From contig JBBBDQ010000350.1 in NCBI GenBank assembly GCA_037127315.1, positions 3,066,501 through 3,130,500 on the forward strand: a stretch of DNA of 64,000 bases, in the 5' to 3' direction. Within the stretch, counting starts at the first letter, position 1; the number at the start of each line of letters is the position of its first letter. The position numbers were made by a program, and so were the translations under genes. The notes beneath the pieces were generated by a model. That model was not told where the DNA came from and ran no database searches. It was given only the letters and a program-made list of their open reading frames with translations. Source of the DNA: Ascarosepion bandense (lineage: Eukaryota > Mollusca > Cephalopoda > Sepiida > Sepiidae). Below are positions 53,070-64,000 of the stretch, piece after piece.

Positions 53070-55420
53070 CATTTCCATTTATGGTCAAATTAAATTAAAA
53101 TGCATCTGAAGATGACAAATTGACTACAATCACCAAAATAAAATTTGCAATACCATTGATGCTAATTTATTCCAATAATTAACAAGTAAAAATAAAATAT
53201 ACTGAAATTGAAAACAAAAATAAAAAACATAAACAGAAAGGCTAATGTAAAATATATAAAAAGAAACAAAAACCTGCAAAAAAAAAAAAAAAAAAGAAAG
53301 AAAGAAAAACAGCGAAAGACATCCCCCCACAAAATAAATAAAACAAAGCCTTACAAACTTTATGAAAAAAATACCCTTTCTTAAGATAATGCTTTCAGGC
53401 TGATCTGACTAGCAACATTTTTTTTCTATATGTCTATCAATATATTTAGTTATCACAAATGATAAAAAGGCTTTTTCAAAACTTGACAGCATTAATCTTT
53501 TAGAATTAAAATTATTTTATACAAAGCATTAAAACATCTAAGAAATTAAAGAGAAAAAATATTTCATAAATTGGTTGAACAAAACAGAAGAAATTCAATT
53601 TGATTTAATCTGCTTCATTCAGATTTAAAGTTGCTGACAAAAAGCAGATGATATTAAAAGTGTAATAAAAGTTAATTTAATTACTGTCAATATAAATTTT
53701 TTTAAAAATCACAATGACAAATATAACAGATTAAAAAAATGTTGAATAAATAAGTACCACAAAAAGCAAATAAGGAATTTACTAGTGTATCAGGTTAGGA
53801 GAAAAAAGTGATTGTCACAAGAAAAAAATGGAAGGACATTTTTTATTACAACAAATAGTGCAGAGGCTAGAGTACTTGTTTCAAAAGCTATTAACAGTGA
53901 GCTTAAAAATCTCAAAATTTTTGCCAAACTTGGCTTCATATTAAACAGCTAGTTATCCAAGTTTTCTTTCCTTTCCAATGACCTAGAGTCACTCATTGAG
54001 AGACAGCCCTTTAGCAAGAGTTTCAGATTAACATCAAGTCAAATTGTTATTTCAAATGTATCTAGATGACAAAATAATAAGTGTTAGGAATTTCGTAAAT
54101 GACCATTTGGCTATAAAACTATTACTAGATGACAGAATCATAGAAATTCTAACGAGAGACAGGTACTCTTTAAATAGGTAATTCAAACCTTACTCTATCA
54201 AGATGGCATCTCATAGCCAAACTAGTAGTGGCACATTTCAGCTATAGAAGTGGTTTCCCTACTGGAAAAAGGAGTACAGGTTTGACTCCTGTAGGGAGGC
54301 ACAGTTTTCTTTAGTAGGACTTCTTGTTCTAGGCTGGTTATCAACTGCTTAAGAAAATAAAAAACTGAGATAACAACTTAAAGCACGTGGACACTCTAAA
54401 AATAACATTTATAGTAACTAGCTAAACCCGTGGAATTTCCATGGAAAGATAATTATGATTTCCTGGAAAAATTTTACTTTGTCATACTACAAATGATAGT
54501 AACGTTTTCAAACATAAAAGTATTGGATAATAAAATAACGATAACACAGTGCAATTTTATTAAAATATCTATAAAAGTAATGTCCATAGAAGCTACTTTA
54601 CTGTAATTTTATATTATATTAAGCGACGTATGCACAGACCATGACCAAAATACTGTGCACTATTTTGTGAGAGATTTTAAGAGAGAAAATGTTATTACTG
54701 AAAAATCATGACTCCTGTGTCCATTGTAAACAGAAAAAACTGAGTAATGGCCAAGGGTGTAGAGGCCAGAAATTTCCTTATTAGGTCTTGGGATAACAAA
54801 CCCACTTATTTTTACTATATTGTACAGTACACACACACACAATTATTGCTACAACCACCAGCTTAAGCTGCTACTGATATACTGTAATGCTATAGGCTCT
54901 CTCCTCCTACCCTCTCACTCTTTACTACCCTTCCATTTAGCAAAGGTGAGAGAAAAGCTGGTGAGGGTAAATAGATAGAGGGGAAGGAAAAGGAAGGAAC
55001 TAAGTAACTAACTAAGGAAGGAACAAGCAGAATTATCATATAGATAAGAAATAATGTTGGATGAAAGAATCCATTTAAAAAAAAAAAACAACTTTATTTC
55101 TATTTGTAAACAAATATTTAACTTTTGTGAAATTAAACATTACTACTGTATCAAATAGAATCCTACAAAATATATTTTTATCTTGTATCATCACAAACAT
55201 TATGTTTTTATTGCTTTTTCTTTTTTCTTCTCTTCTCAGTTCCCCTTTCCTGCTAGGCAAAAATAAAGAATAAAAATAAAAATGTATCTTGAAAGTCTGT
55301 TTTTAGTAAAATATATCAAGTCATGAAAATTCGGATTAGTTTTACTGACTAATCAGGAATATTATGATTTCTCAATGCACTACACACATACAGAAATATC
55401 TGTTTGTGCATGTGTGTGAG

Positions 55421-55460
<40 letters not shown>
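53070..55460. other. Longest stretch without recognised elements
   Basis: About 2.4 kb of AT-rich DNA with no SINE, LINE or transposon words and no credible ORF. A polypurine run lies near 53290-53310. The word aactagctaaacccgtggaa (54418) followed by tttccatggaaag may be the end of another Helitron-like element, but the other end was not found. The interval closes with (TA)n(CA)n at 55424-55461. Confidence 0.45.
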
Positions 55461-55463
<3 letters not shown>

Positions 55464-55465
55464 CC

Positions 55466-56011
55466 TTGTGCAAATTAATTGAAACAAAACAAATAATATC
55501 TTCTGAAAATCTTTCACACTTTCCTTGATCACTTCTTGGCATTGTTTTTTCTCTTTTGACCACATTTTCTTTTATGTTTTGGACTGATGGATCAAGTTTG
55601 TTTCATCACCTTGATGACCGGACTGACAGTTGAAAGTTCGACACCAACAATCTCCATAATCTCTCTGTAAGGTTTGCCAGTGTGTTCATGCACTGTTACT
55701 ATTTTTGTACAATTCCTTGAAGTAACATCTATTACAGACAATGGCCGCAGAACAACTAATCAACAGTCAAGACAATAGTGTCTGGGTGTAATAAAATCTG
55801 ATGCAATCATAGGTGATAGAATATTTTTCAAGGCCAAACAAATTTCATCATGCATCCCAAAACTAGATTTATATTACTGCACACCATTGCAAATGACCTA
55901 ATCTGAGGAAAAAATAGAAATCAATTGAAAAGTGTCATTTCAGGGTTTCTAAAACTGACTGTATAGTGAAAGAAAGAAAATTCAAGCAGTTGTTTCAATT
56001 AATTTGCACAA
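55466..56011 (-). mobile_element. Tc1-like transposon relic with TIRs and N-terminal transposase part
   Basis: The ends are inverted repeats: ttgtgcaaattaattgaaac at the left and its complement at the right (gtttcaattaatttgcacaa). On the minus strand, VTVHEHTGKPYREIMEIVGV then STVSPVIKVMKQT, a stop, and SPKHKRKCGQKRK (about 55710-55540) match the N-terminal paired helix-turn-helix and linker of Tc1 transposases. The catalytic domain is absent. With 546 bp it is an internally deleted non-autonomous copy. Confidence 0.85.
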
Positions 56012-56049
56012 TCATATGTAAATTATATATATGTGAAATTTGTATTTGA

Positions 56050-56165
56050 GCAGAAAGCAATGGCAACCTACTGTGGGATAATCTTCTACCCAGTCAATCA
56101 TGTCACTTTCAAGGCATGATCGCCCAAAGTGTGTATCACGTATTGCACTTAACTGACTGACTGAC
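56050..56165 (+). mobile_element. Family A SINE, last ~115 bp
   Basis: Starts cagaaagcaatggcaaccta and ends aactgactgactga. Only the 3' third is present. Confidence 0.8.
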
Positions 56166-56169
56166 TGTA

Positions 56170-57425
56170 TTTGGGCAGTAGCCTTTTTATTAAAAAAAAA
56201 AAAAATCTTTAATTGAATATGATGGACACTGGACATTTTATAATTCCTTTGTTTTTTTCAGCATTTGTTGCATATTACCATTTGGTGAAAATCAGGGAAT
56301 ACAAAAACTACATGACATCCATTGTCCCAAGCACTTTCAGCTAGTTCTTTAGCCATTTTCAAGGGGTTTTGTTTTGGGTATTGTTAGTTTCTTTTCATGT
56401 TTTTTTTCTGTGTGAAACGTATTATTTATGTGTTTTTTTCATTCTAGTAGGAGGTTTAATTTTGAGCCATCGTGTGTTGGGCATGGCCAGAATAGAAAAA
56501 GACAACTTTATACACAACACACATTTTTATTAGACTATTTGTTTTCATTATTTATATCTACTCCAATGATTTTTATTATACAGATAAGTTATTAACATGA
56601 AAAATCTCAAGACAATCATGTTTTCAGTAATTTTTGAAATGATTAGATTATAATCCAAATAATATCCATCATGAATAGATTGCTAGTTTGTTTATTTAAA
56701 ATCTTTCAGTGAATTCAAAGTCTTTTTACATAATTTCCAATAATATTATTAACATTGTTTGCAATATTAATAAGTAAAATTTAATTTTCAACCTTTTGGA
56801 CAGATTGTCTAGATCAGCAATTCTCAAACTGGGGGGAAAATAATTACACTACCAGACAGACAGACAGAGACATAGAGAAAGAAAGACTGGAGGTGGAATG
56901 TGACACATATTGCGTGCTTCTAACCCTGATATTAATACACTGGTGCATAAGAAGCAGCATCACCCTTCTCACTAATTTAATTCTGAAGTAGAAGAGCAAA
57001 CAAAAGTCCTTTTATTTGTTACTAATCGCTCTGTATGGCTATGCTTAGTTGTTACTAATTGCTCTCTATCCATTTGAACAATTTGTACATTTGAAAAATA
57101 AATTAGTAAATAGTCTCAGTGTGTTTTAACTGCTCTTTCTTTCATACACATGAAGGGGGAAATCTGGATGATTGAACTGGATGTGGGAGAGAAATGACAG
57201 AAAAAAGTTTGGGAACCACTGGTCCAGATCATGGGTGGAATGATTATTAAAAGATGTTTTGAATTTTCCGACTTGGGATTTTTTTTTATACAACTTTAAA
57301 ATAAGCTTAAGTGTTTTTGTTTGTTTTTTTTTAGACAAATTTTAAAAATAAGTTCAGTTGCCATGCTAATAAGAAAGTCAATTCAAAATTTAATAGCTAT
57401 CTTTCAAAACTGAACCCCATAGCAT
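56170..57425. other. AT-rich DNA, no supported gene
   Basis: No coding or repeat signal. A short GA-rich patch (gacagacagacagagacata) lies near 56855. Confidence 0.45.
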
Positions 57426-57429
57426 CTAC

Positions 57430-57800
57430 ATGTTTCTTTCATTCAGCAAGGTCTACCATGATAGTCTTTAGCTCTTGCTTTGTTTCCCATTGACTCCTTT
57501 ACCAGTATCTACTCTTCCCCCATTTGACTGTTAGAATAGTAATTTGCTGGCAGCTTTATTATCATGTCTGGTACAGTGTCCTGCTAGACACTTTTTTACT
57601 GGACATTTCATGCTTGTTACTTCCAGTAGTTCAGCATTTGATGCATGACTTCAAGAGTACACTGTAAGTGCAATCCTGAACATTCTTGTGTAACACCCAT
57701 CCAGAGATTTTGGTCATAGTCCACAACTGTGCTCCATAGAGCAAAGCAGATTCACTGTGGCAACAAATATAGATTGATTTTCTAATTGTAGCCTAATTCA
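57430..57800 (-). pseudogene. LINE reverse-transcriptase C-terminal relic (third family)
   Basis: The minus strand reads LDGCYTRMFRIAL near 57700, NAELLEVTSMKCPVKKCLAG near 57620, GHCTRHDNKAASKLLF near 57580 and KQELKTIMVDLAE near 57465. This resembles the RTE/BovB-type C-terminus LDGCYTRMLRxAL...AGHCVRHPEExASKLVLW. Several stops break it. Confidence 0.72.
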
Positions 57801-57935
57801 GGAATTATGTTTGGACAGGAGAGAGGACACAAAAGAGACAAGGTTTTTCTGACCAACTAAGCAGTCATAGCTGCTCATCTTATATAACTTGAATCCAATA
57901 AGTACTTCCTGTAACACTTTCCAACTGACTATTGT

Positions 57936-58234
57936 GGATGTGCGTTGTGGTGCAGCGGATATCGACTCGGAATGATAAATCAGGAAGCCGAGTTCTAATT
58001 CTAGTTGAATTCCTTGCATTAACTTACACACTTGGGAAAGGTATTAATCCGTCTATTCTTCCAGTTATGGGTTAAATAATAGGACAGGTTGGGTTCTATT
58101 GCCTTGGCTGGCAACCAGTCTACCACAGAAAGCAATGGCAACCTACTGTGAGATAATCTTCTGCCCAATCAGTCATGTCTCTTTCGAGACATGATCACCT
58201 AAAGCGTGTATCACGTATGGCACTTAACTGACTG
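57936..58234 (+). mobile_element. Family A SINE, full length
   Basis: ggatgtgcgttgtggtgcag head, box B gagttctaattctag (one change in the invariant C), body and tail. About 10 bp is lost after aacttacacac. Confidence 0.88.
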
Positions 58235-58439
58235 ATTTTGGATAACCTTCTGGTTCTGTAGAAGAATACCGGTAGAGTAGAGGAATGCAACACCACCATC
58301 TAAGTGTGAGGTAGAGTTAGTAGTCTCATGCTCAACTGGTTTCAATTCAATTTTTTCCTCTTTTAGCCTTATTGCTAAACAAAAACCCAACAAACCTTGT
58401 TTTTTATCCATAATAGAAAGGAGAAAAATAATTATAAAT

Positions 58440-58515
58440 GACTTAGCAAGAATTTGAACTTGGCTTACTGATTTCATTTTCCTAATTGATAACCATTATG
58501 CTATTCACACATTGA
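58440..58515 (-). mobile_element. SINE head fragment, family D
   Basis: In reverse: gaatagcataatggttatca (box A variant), then gtaagccaagttcaaattct (box B). About 75 bp, head only. Confidence 0.5.
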
Positions 58516-58796
58516 CAGGGACTGTTGATAAAAATTTCATGGTCAAAGCTACGATATCATACTTGATAAGCTTAAGTGATCTGACTAGATTATATGGATG
58601 TGTTTTCATTCAACCACATCTATCACCAGACTGGCATTTTGGCCAAACCTGAATAGATTACAAAATTTGGGTTGATTATATTTAGTATTAACAAAAACTA
58701 ACTTAATAACAATAATGTATAAAAGAAATTATCAATTGATTCAATGAAAAATGAAAGTGTTGAGGAGAGGTCAAATAAGAAAGAACTATATCTGAC

Positions 58797-58817
58797 TGGA
58801 AGGGTTAGGGTTAGGGT
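58797..58817 (+). repeat. Short telomere-like run
   Basis: gaagggttagggttagggtc contains two and a half TTAGGG units. It is too short to mean anything by itself. Confidence 0.6.
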
Positions 58818-58859
58818 CTTGTCAGTTATAACATCCTTCCTTGTGGGTAATTGTTAATG

Positions 58860-59860
58860 ACTAGCCTTTCACGTCCCTAGCAATCAGTGTCACATCCCCA
58901 AGGGTCACTACTTGGACCAACCCACTTTTTACTTTACATAAATGATCTAGCTAAGAGTATACTACAATCATTGGTGAATATCTATGCTGATGATACAATG
59001 GTATATGGATGCACTTCCAAAACTATAAATGACCAGAGATTGGCATCTGATCTCATCTCTGCCTTACTTCTAATGGGAAAACTGGCTGGCTTACATTCCT
59101 TGCTTCAAAAACCAAACTAGTTACATTCCATCATCAGATTGGTCCATTATTCATAATGAATAGATGTTCCCTCAGAGAGGCCCAATGCCTTGAGTGACTG
59201 TTGGGCCTTAAACTCAACCCAGACCTTAAGTGGAATTTGTACATGCAATTCATTACTAAAGATACTAGAAAAATGTTCAATTCCCTGTAATGATCTAGTA
59301 TATACCTGATTTCTCGTGCTATCCCCTGTGCTAAGAGCCAGATCAGAATGAAAACAAGAGTGCTGGTGCCATATATATGAAGGAGCTGCTCAGCCTTCAC
59401 TTTCCAGACTTGATAGAGTCTAAAAACATTTTTGCATTCTTGTAGGTGACAAATTTTTTTGTACCCTGCAACCCCCACCCCCTAATATGTTGCAAATCTC
59501 CCACTGCTCTATTTCCATGGAAAATGCTCAGATAAAATACATTTCTTAGTTTTGCCAGTTCTAACCTTCATCACTTAGACCAGCCACACCACAAACATTG
59601 TAACAAACTGCTATCATTCCTTTTATATTCCATTTGTGAGATGCAAGTTCTACTCTAGCAGCTTCTTGCAAATCACTGTTCAGTTAAATTGACTCCTAAG
59701 AGGATGCTTCCCTGATTACTACAACCTTGGCCTGTTCAAATTTAGGATTAACCATGATTTTCTCTATATATCTGCATAAACTGTGTCTCTTACTTTGTAA
59801 CCCCCTATCTTGAATGGTTCCTGAGCTTGTGCAGAGTGAACACTTGGGAAAAAAAAAATT
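58860..59860 (+). pseudogene. LINE reverse transcriptase relic, palm to C-terminus
   Basis: A 77-codon open piece (58887-59117) reads SHPQGSLLGPTHFLLYINDL then VNIYADDTMVYG, which gives PQGS and the catalytic YADD. Degraded sequence then runs to CFPDYYNLGLFKF-like residues near 59710-59750, and a 3' end with an A run near 59848. It is related to L1x but clearly different. Frameshifts after about 59120 make it inactive. Confidence 0.85.
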
Positions 59861-59864
59861 CCTA

Positions 59865-60285
59865 TATGATATTGAATGTCATATTGTCAACTCTCCATCC
59901 TATGTGCCTAAATTGTTAATCCCACTGAAATTACCAAGATTTTTAATTTTAGAGCTTTAAATTCTATTTGATCATTAATTACAATGAGGTTGTGCGACAT
60001 TTTACTTATAGTAATGAGTAAATGCCTCATCACCTGAAGATAAAAGCTGAATGAATTATTATCCAAGAAGCAAATATAAACAAAGAAAAAGCACAAGATT
60101 TAATGCCCTCAAAGGACAAATGTTTCCAGTTTATAAAACTATTTGCAAATAATGAGCAAGAAGACACGATAATTACTGTATTTAATAGCATATAAGGTCC
60201 ACTTTTTTCTTTTTTACTAAAAATATCTTAAAATTCTCCTGAGTCTTATATGACATATGCTTGATTTTTATTTTGGTTTCCTACC
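59865..60285. other. AT-rich DNA, no feature
   Basis: Nothing was recognised. Confidence 0.45.
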
Positions 60286-60470
60286 AATTTTTTTTTTTTT
60301 TTTTTAATAATCATATTGCCCCAAGCAAAGCATTTTACTGCCACTGTTTTGCAGGGAGTTATATAGGAGGAAAGTTATGAGAAAGAGTGACAGGTTATAG
60401 GGGGTGTCAGGAAGTGGGTAAGAGAAGGATAAGAATACTTATGAGAGTGGAGTGGATATAATAAAGTTTT
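60286..60470 (-). mobile_element. LINE L1x 3' UTR fragment
   Basis: Poly(T) at 60289-60305, then catattgccccaagcaaagca (antisense of the shared tail) and gttatataggaggaaag, matching the 3' untranslated region at 30700-30860 (ggctacataggggaaggtaa). Confidence 0.75.
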
Positions 60471-60888
60471 TATAGGCTTGTGTTCTTTTTCTTCCTATTA
60501 TTTTTCGTTTAATTGTAATAATGGCCTGTTTAACCAAAATCATACTTCATAAATATAGTCTAGATTGTACCATTTACTAATAAATTTACTAATTACTCAG
60601 CTTATATGCCATCAAATACAGTACATTAATGATTATTTTTTTTCTTAGTTAAAATGACTCCCCCTCACAAAAAAAAAATAAAATAAAGTAAGTGATAGCT
60701 TTTAAAAACAACTCGAAAGTGGTTGTCACTCCAGAAAAATGTGTTTAATTTCCTGGCATCTTTTATAGAATTTTTTTCAATTTAAATTTCTTTGAAGCTT
60801 TGAGAGTAACTAGTTTTTATTATTATCATTATTATTATTATATCAGCTACAAACGTCTGACTAATGAATTCTTTTCTTATCTGCAGAG

Positions 60889-61006
60889 GCTTACAGCCAT
60901 ATCACGTCAAATACACCGGTTCTTGCTCGATCACCGAAGTTAAGCAACGTTGAGCCTGGTCAGTACTTAGATGGGTGACCGCTTGGCAATACCAGGTGCT
61001 GTAAGC
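60889..61006 (+). rRNA. 5S rRNA-like sequence, structurally complete, fused to a SINE
   Basis: It is 118 nt long, as expected for 5S. The ends pair perfectly over nine bases (GCTTACAGC with GCTGTAAGC). Internal control regions are recognisable: box A aagttaagcaacgttgagc, and box C agtacttagatgggtgacc followed by gcttggcaataccaggtgct. It resembles mollusc 5S rRNA as remembered (tatcacgtnnaa, acaccggttct). No T-run terminator follows. Instead a SINE starts 10 nt later, so a transcript from this promoter would read into the SINE. It could be a genuine variant 5S gene, a retropseudogene or the head of a composite SINE. The composite is favoured by two similar cases in the window. Confidence 0.75.
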
Positions 61007-61016
61007 ATTTAGTGAC

Positions 61017-61180
61017 GGATGTGCATTGTGGTGCAGTGGATATCGGCTCGGAAAGAGAAATCGGTGAGTCAAGTTCGAATTCCAGTTGAATACCCCGCAT
61101 TCACTTAAGCACTGGTACCCTTAGGAAAGGGTATTAATCCATCCCTTCCCTCCAGTTATGGGTTAAATAACAGGGTAGGA
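61017..61180 (+). mobile_element. Family A SINE, 5' half, joined to 5S-like head
   Basis: The head (ggatgtgcattgtggtgcag, then tatcggctcgg) and box B (caagttcgaattccag) are close to consensus. The body stops after ccagttatgggttaaataac. The 5S-like sequence ends 10 nt upstream. Confidence 0.85.
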
Positions 61181-61334
61181 CTTGGGGACCCTGCCCTTAA
61201 TAAAAAAAAAAAAAACAAATCCCAATGAATCTTGATACTCGAAAAGAAAAAAGTATTACTAGACACAAAACTTATATAAAAAAACAATAAATTGTTGAAA
61301 GAAAAAGGTATTATCAGCAATAAATAAAAATTTA

Positions 61335-61382
61335 GTTGGCATTAAATGACCCATTGAGGTTGATATGTCATAAAAACAAAAC
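61335..61382 (-). repeat. Inverted partner of the R3 start
   Basis: agttggcattaaatgaccca, then ttgaggttgatatgtcataa, is the reverse complement of the start of R3 at 61594-61640 (gcatatcaacctc ... gggtcatttaatgcc). The two face each other about 215 bp apart. Confidence 0.7.
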
Positions 61383-61593
61383 AACCAACCAACAATCTTA
61401 TCTGCAGACGTTTTTTTTTTTTTTATCATCGTACATACACATAAAAAAGATAAAAATGACTGGTAAATTCATCATAGACGTAAACATGGCAAAAGAACCT
61501 ATTGGCTGATGGAGAGAAATTATTAAAGTTTTTGAGAAAAAAAAATCTTGATTATTAACTTGACTATCAAATCCAAAGAATGTTTGGTTTGGT

Positions 61594-61970
61594 TTGTTTT
61601 ACGGCATATCAACCTCTTGGGGTCATTTAATGCCAAAGCATTAGTTTCTTCAAAAACGAATTTTTGTTGGTAAGATTTTCCCTTCAAAAATGTATTTTTG
61701 TTGGTAATATTTTTCCTTCAAAATATTTTATGTATATACATTTCATAAAAGTTTGTTTTTATATTTTCATAGTATTTTGACCCCTGTTTGGAGGGTTAAC
61801 TATTTGCCCATAGCTTGGACCCTAAGAGGTGCTACCACCCCGGCTCCAAGTGGACCTGGGAACAACAGCAATTACAAGGTGGGTCCATGCTCCTTGCAAC
61901 CTCAAAATCAGAGGCCTTGCTGCCGGATGCAGTTTACCATCATACCCAGGACCCCTAAAGAATGCAATAA
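61594..61970 (+). repeat. Interspersed repeat R3, copy 2
   Basis: Partner of 8200-8705. The GC-richer second half (accaccccggctccaagtgg) is better preserved here. Confidence 0.75.
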
Positions 61971-61974
61971 TTTT

Positions 61975-63725
61975 AAGCTTTTGTCATAATAATTATTGAA
62001 AAAAATTTGGGGAGCAGATGCATTTGGGAATTTGACAGTAAACGGATCATAGATGGATCAGCATTGACAGGGAAAAACATAAGGGAAATGATTGTAGTTC
62101 TTCTGGAACATCTTGCATCAATTTTCAAAGGGAGGAAAAGAATTAAGGGTGATGGATAGGAGAGAGAGAGAGAGAGACTGCTAATGAGTTCGGCTAAATT
62201 ACTCATAGAAGAAGGGAGGTGAGTCAGGGCAGTGAGAAAAGGAGGTGGGTGTGCAATATGATTAATGCTTCTTTGATGTACTTTGTCAAGTTGCTTTCTT
62301 CTTTCTCCCTAACATTCCACCATGTTGTATTAGACAATCTTATTATTCTGAACATTTCAGTGCCCCAAAGTGGATTTATGGGTCAAGTGGACTTCACACT
62401 GTGTGCATGTGTAACCTGAAGATGGTCAGTAACCAAAAGAGTGTGAAAATATTGTTAGCCTATTCTATATATGACAGAATTGCTAGGGGTCAGATACTAT
62501 GAACTTTGACTCCATCCAACATACCTTCCCTAATTCTATTTTTGAATATTTTTTATCATACATCCAAAGAGCCTTCAGTTAAAGGTTTGAGCTTTTCAGA
62601 AATTTCTTTGCTTCACTAATCTAAAGAAACTTCTAGACATTTCCATATATTGAATTGGTCATCCTGTTTTTATCATAAGATGATATTAAGATTTATTGCC
62701 ATAAACATTGTTTAAAAACATTGCCTTTCGCTTTATTGTGACACTGTGCATATTTTTATCAATTCTAACATTGATGGAAAAAATGAGTAATATTTTCAGC
62801 ATATTGCACTTTCATTTTATAAATGGTCAAAAAAGGCCTAATGCAAAAATAAATTTGTGTAATATATGGAGAAGGTTCTGTCTATGATCAAACATGTCAA
62901 AACAGGCTTACAAAATCTAATTCTAAAGAGTTGCTTTACAATGGACAAGGTTAAGAGCAATAAAATTGGGACGTTGGGAATAGAGAGCATAATAATGAAG
63001 GGGAGAGCCAACATACAGAAAATATCTACATCAAATGTTGACAATCATTGGTTGTATTAGTTGCTTTGATGTGGGACTTCCACATAAGCAAAAATTTATT
63101 GGACCCTATTTCTGAATATGATAAATCACGATAAACGAAGAAAAATATTTATAGTTTATAAGAATATGAAATTTTTCAAGGAAATCAATTTCCTGGAATC
63201 TTCCTAGAGAAAGTTCTGGGTAGAGGAAAAATGGTGAATACATCATTCAATTAATTTAATATAAAAAAAAAATTGTTTATTATTTGCTTACTTATAATTG
63301 AATAAACTTTGCCGCTCTGTATCTAAAATCTACAAATTATAATTCTATTTGCGCAGTTTAACAGCAAATTTGTGTTGTGACTGATATACAGTTTAAGTGC
63401 AAAATAAACAAATTTTTAAAAAGTATGTTAAATTTCTATGACAAGTCATTTTGAGAAAAGCTAATAAATTTTTAAGGAAAGAATATTACTAAAATGATTT
63501 TATAAACTTAAAAGGTTATTTGTTAACACTAAATACATCTGTACAGTATAAAAGCTGATGTAGAAGTCATTTTGCAATATCATTTAAAAAATAGTAATCC
63601 CAAGTTGGAGTAGCATTTCAATTTGATGGATATTGCCTAATTAAAAAAAATGAAAGAAAGAATGGCTGGTAATTATTGGAAAGTTCATGCTGTTTTTTTT
63701 TTAAGGAAATAAAAACAAAACAAAA
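61975..63725. other. AT-rich DNA, no supported gene
   Basis: A (GA)n patch is at 62160-62177. Open frames are short and without domains. Confidence 0.45.
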
Positions 63726-63729
63726 TTAT

Positions 63730-64000
63730 GTCATTAAATATTTATTCAACAAGATATGAACTATTTTGTTGCACAAGCTTTCTCTATTTTTCCTTCAACT
63801 TAAAGATTCCATCTTCCCAGAATGTTAGTGGTTTCTTGGCATTAAGTGTCTTTTTTATGTCATCCAAAGAATTGAAATTTTTATCATTGACATTATTATT
63901 TCGCAAGGAATTGAATAAAATCCAAAGGAACAATGTCCAGTGAATATGGCGAGAGGAGTAATACATCCCAGCCAAGTTGCAATAATTTTTGCCAGTTCAC
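63730..64000 (-). pseudogene. Mariner transposase C-terminal relic, cut by the window edge
   Basis: Minus strand: GWDVLLLSPYSLDIVPLDF (near 63970-63910), then KNFNSLDDIKKTLNAKKPLT and FWEDGIFKLKEK (near 63880-63790), a stop, and RKLVQQNSSYL. This matches the mariner C-terminus LGWDVLxHPPYSPDIAPSDYHLF ... FWExGIxKLPExWxKVIxxNGxY. The third catalytic Asp region is altered (PLDF instead of PSDY, Asp still present). The element continues beyond 64000. Confidence 0.85.

Noticed and set aside
58797..58817. TTAGGG run as an interstitial telomere
   Set aside because: Only about two and a half units; too short to distinguish from chance in 64 kb.
198..61180. SINE boxes A and B taken as separate tRNA genes
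   Set aside because: Acceptor stems are absent and the same body follows each head, so they are SINE promoters and not tRNAs. Only 16301-16374 has an acceptor stem.

Overview
The window looks like non-coding DNA (intergenic or intronic) from a large, repeat-rich, AT-rich animal genome, most likely a cephalopod mollusc. Three things point there. (1) About 22 full or partial copies of one tRNA-derived SINE lie on both strands. Each has pol III box A and box B, a body of about 300 bp and a 3' end that finishes in repeated ACTGACTGA. This resembles the octopus/squid tRNA-SINEs, as far as I can judge from memory. (2) A 118-nt 5S rRNA-like sequence at 60.9 kb has mollusc-type internal promoter words and a perfect 9-bp terminal helix. 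(3) Tc1/mariner elements, Helitrons and non-LTR retrotransposon fragments are mixed in the way known from cephalopod genomes. No host protein-coding gene could be supported. The longest open frame (503 codons, about 25.8-27.3 kb, minus strand) is a translated minisatellite.

Layout. 0-3.3 kb: SINEs, two of them carrying the same extra ~120-bp 3' module, around a dead mariner. 3.3-9.5 kb: AT-rich DNA, a Helitron (4327-5059), a LINE fragment with a small mariner inserted in it (7022-7578), and a ~395-bp foldback element. 10.7-11.5 kb: 35-bp minisatellite. 12.5-15.5 kb: SINE, a dispersed AT-rich repeat and a DD37D mariner relic between inverted arms. 16-20 kb: tRNA-like gene, short retroposon, Tc1 relics. 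21.5-22 kb: GC-rich solo LTR with target-site duplication. 23.2-24.9 kb: second copy of the AT-rich repeat. 26-27.2 kb: purine-only minisatellite. 27.6-27.9 kb: a small GC-rich patch. 28.4-33.6 kb: dense LINE, LTR and SINE fragments. 34.7-36.5 kb: second Helitron, then three tandem hammerhead-ribozyme-like motifs. 37-39.2 kb: inverted LINE fragments and two solo-LTR-like units. 40-53 kb: short retroposons, SINEs, two minus-strand Helitrons, a degenerate 5S-headed SINE, a foldback element and a repeated coding-like segment I cannot name. 53-64 kb: mostly unique AT-rich DNA with a Tc1 relic, LINE pieces, a 5S-SINE fusion and a mariner fragment cut by the window edge.

The genes here are parasites rather than a pathway, but their relationships can be read. 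A LINE family and a short retroposon family share the same 3' tail, which suggests the short one borrows the LINE machinery. All three 5S-like sequences are followed by SINE body, which suggests a 5S-headed SINE lineage. Helitron copies swap internal modules. Several insertions are nested closely enough to give relative ages. The observations most worth following up are the hammerhead-like array at 35.8-36.4 kb and the 5S-SINE association.
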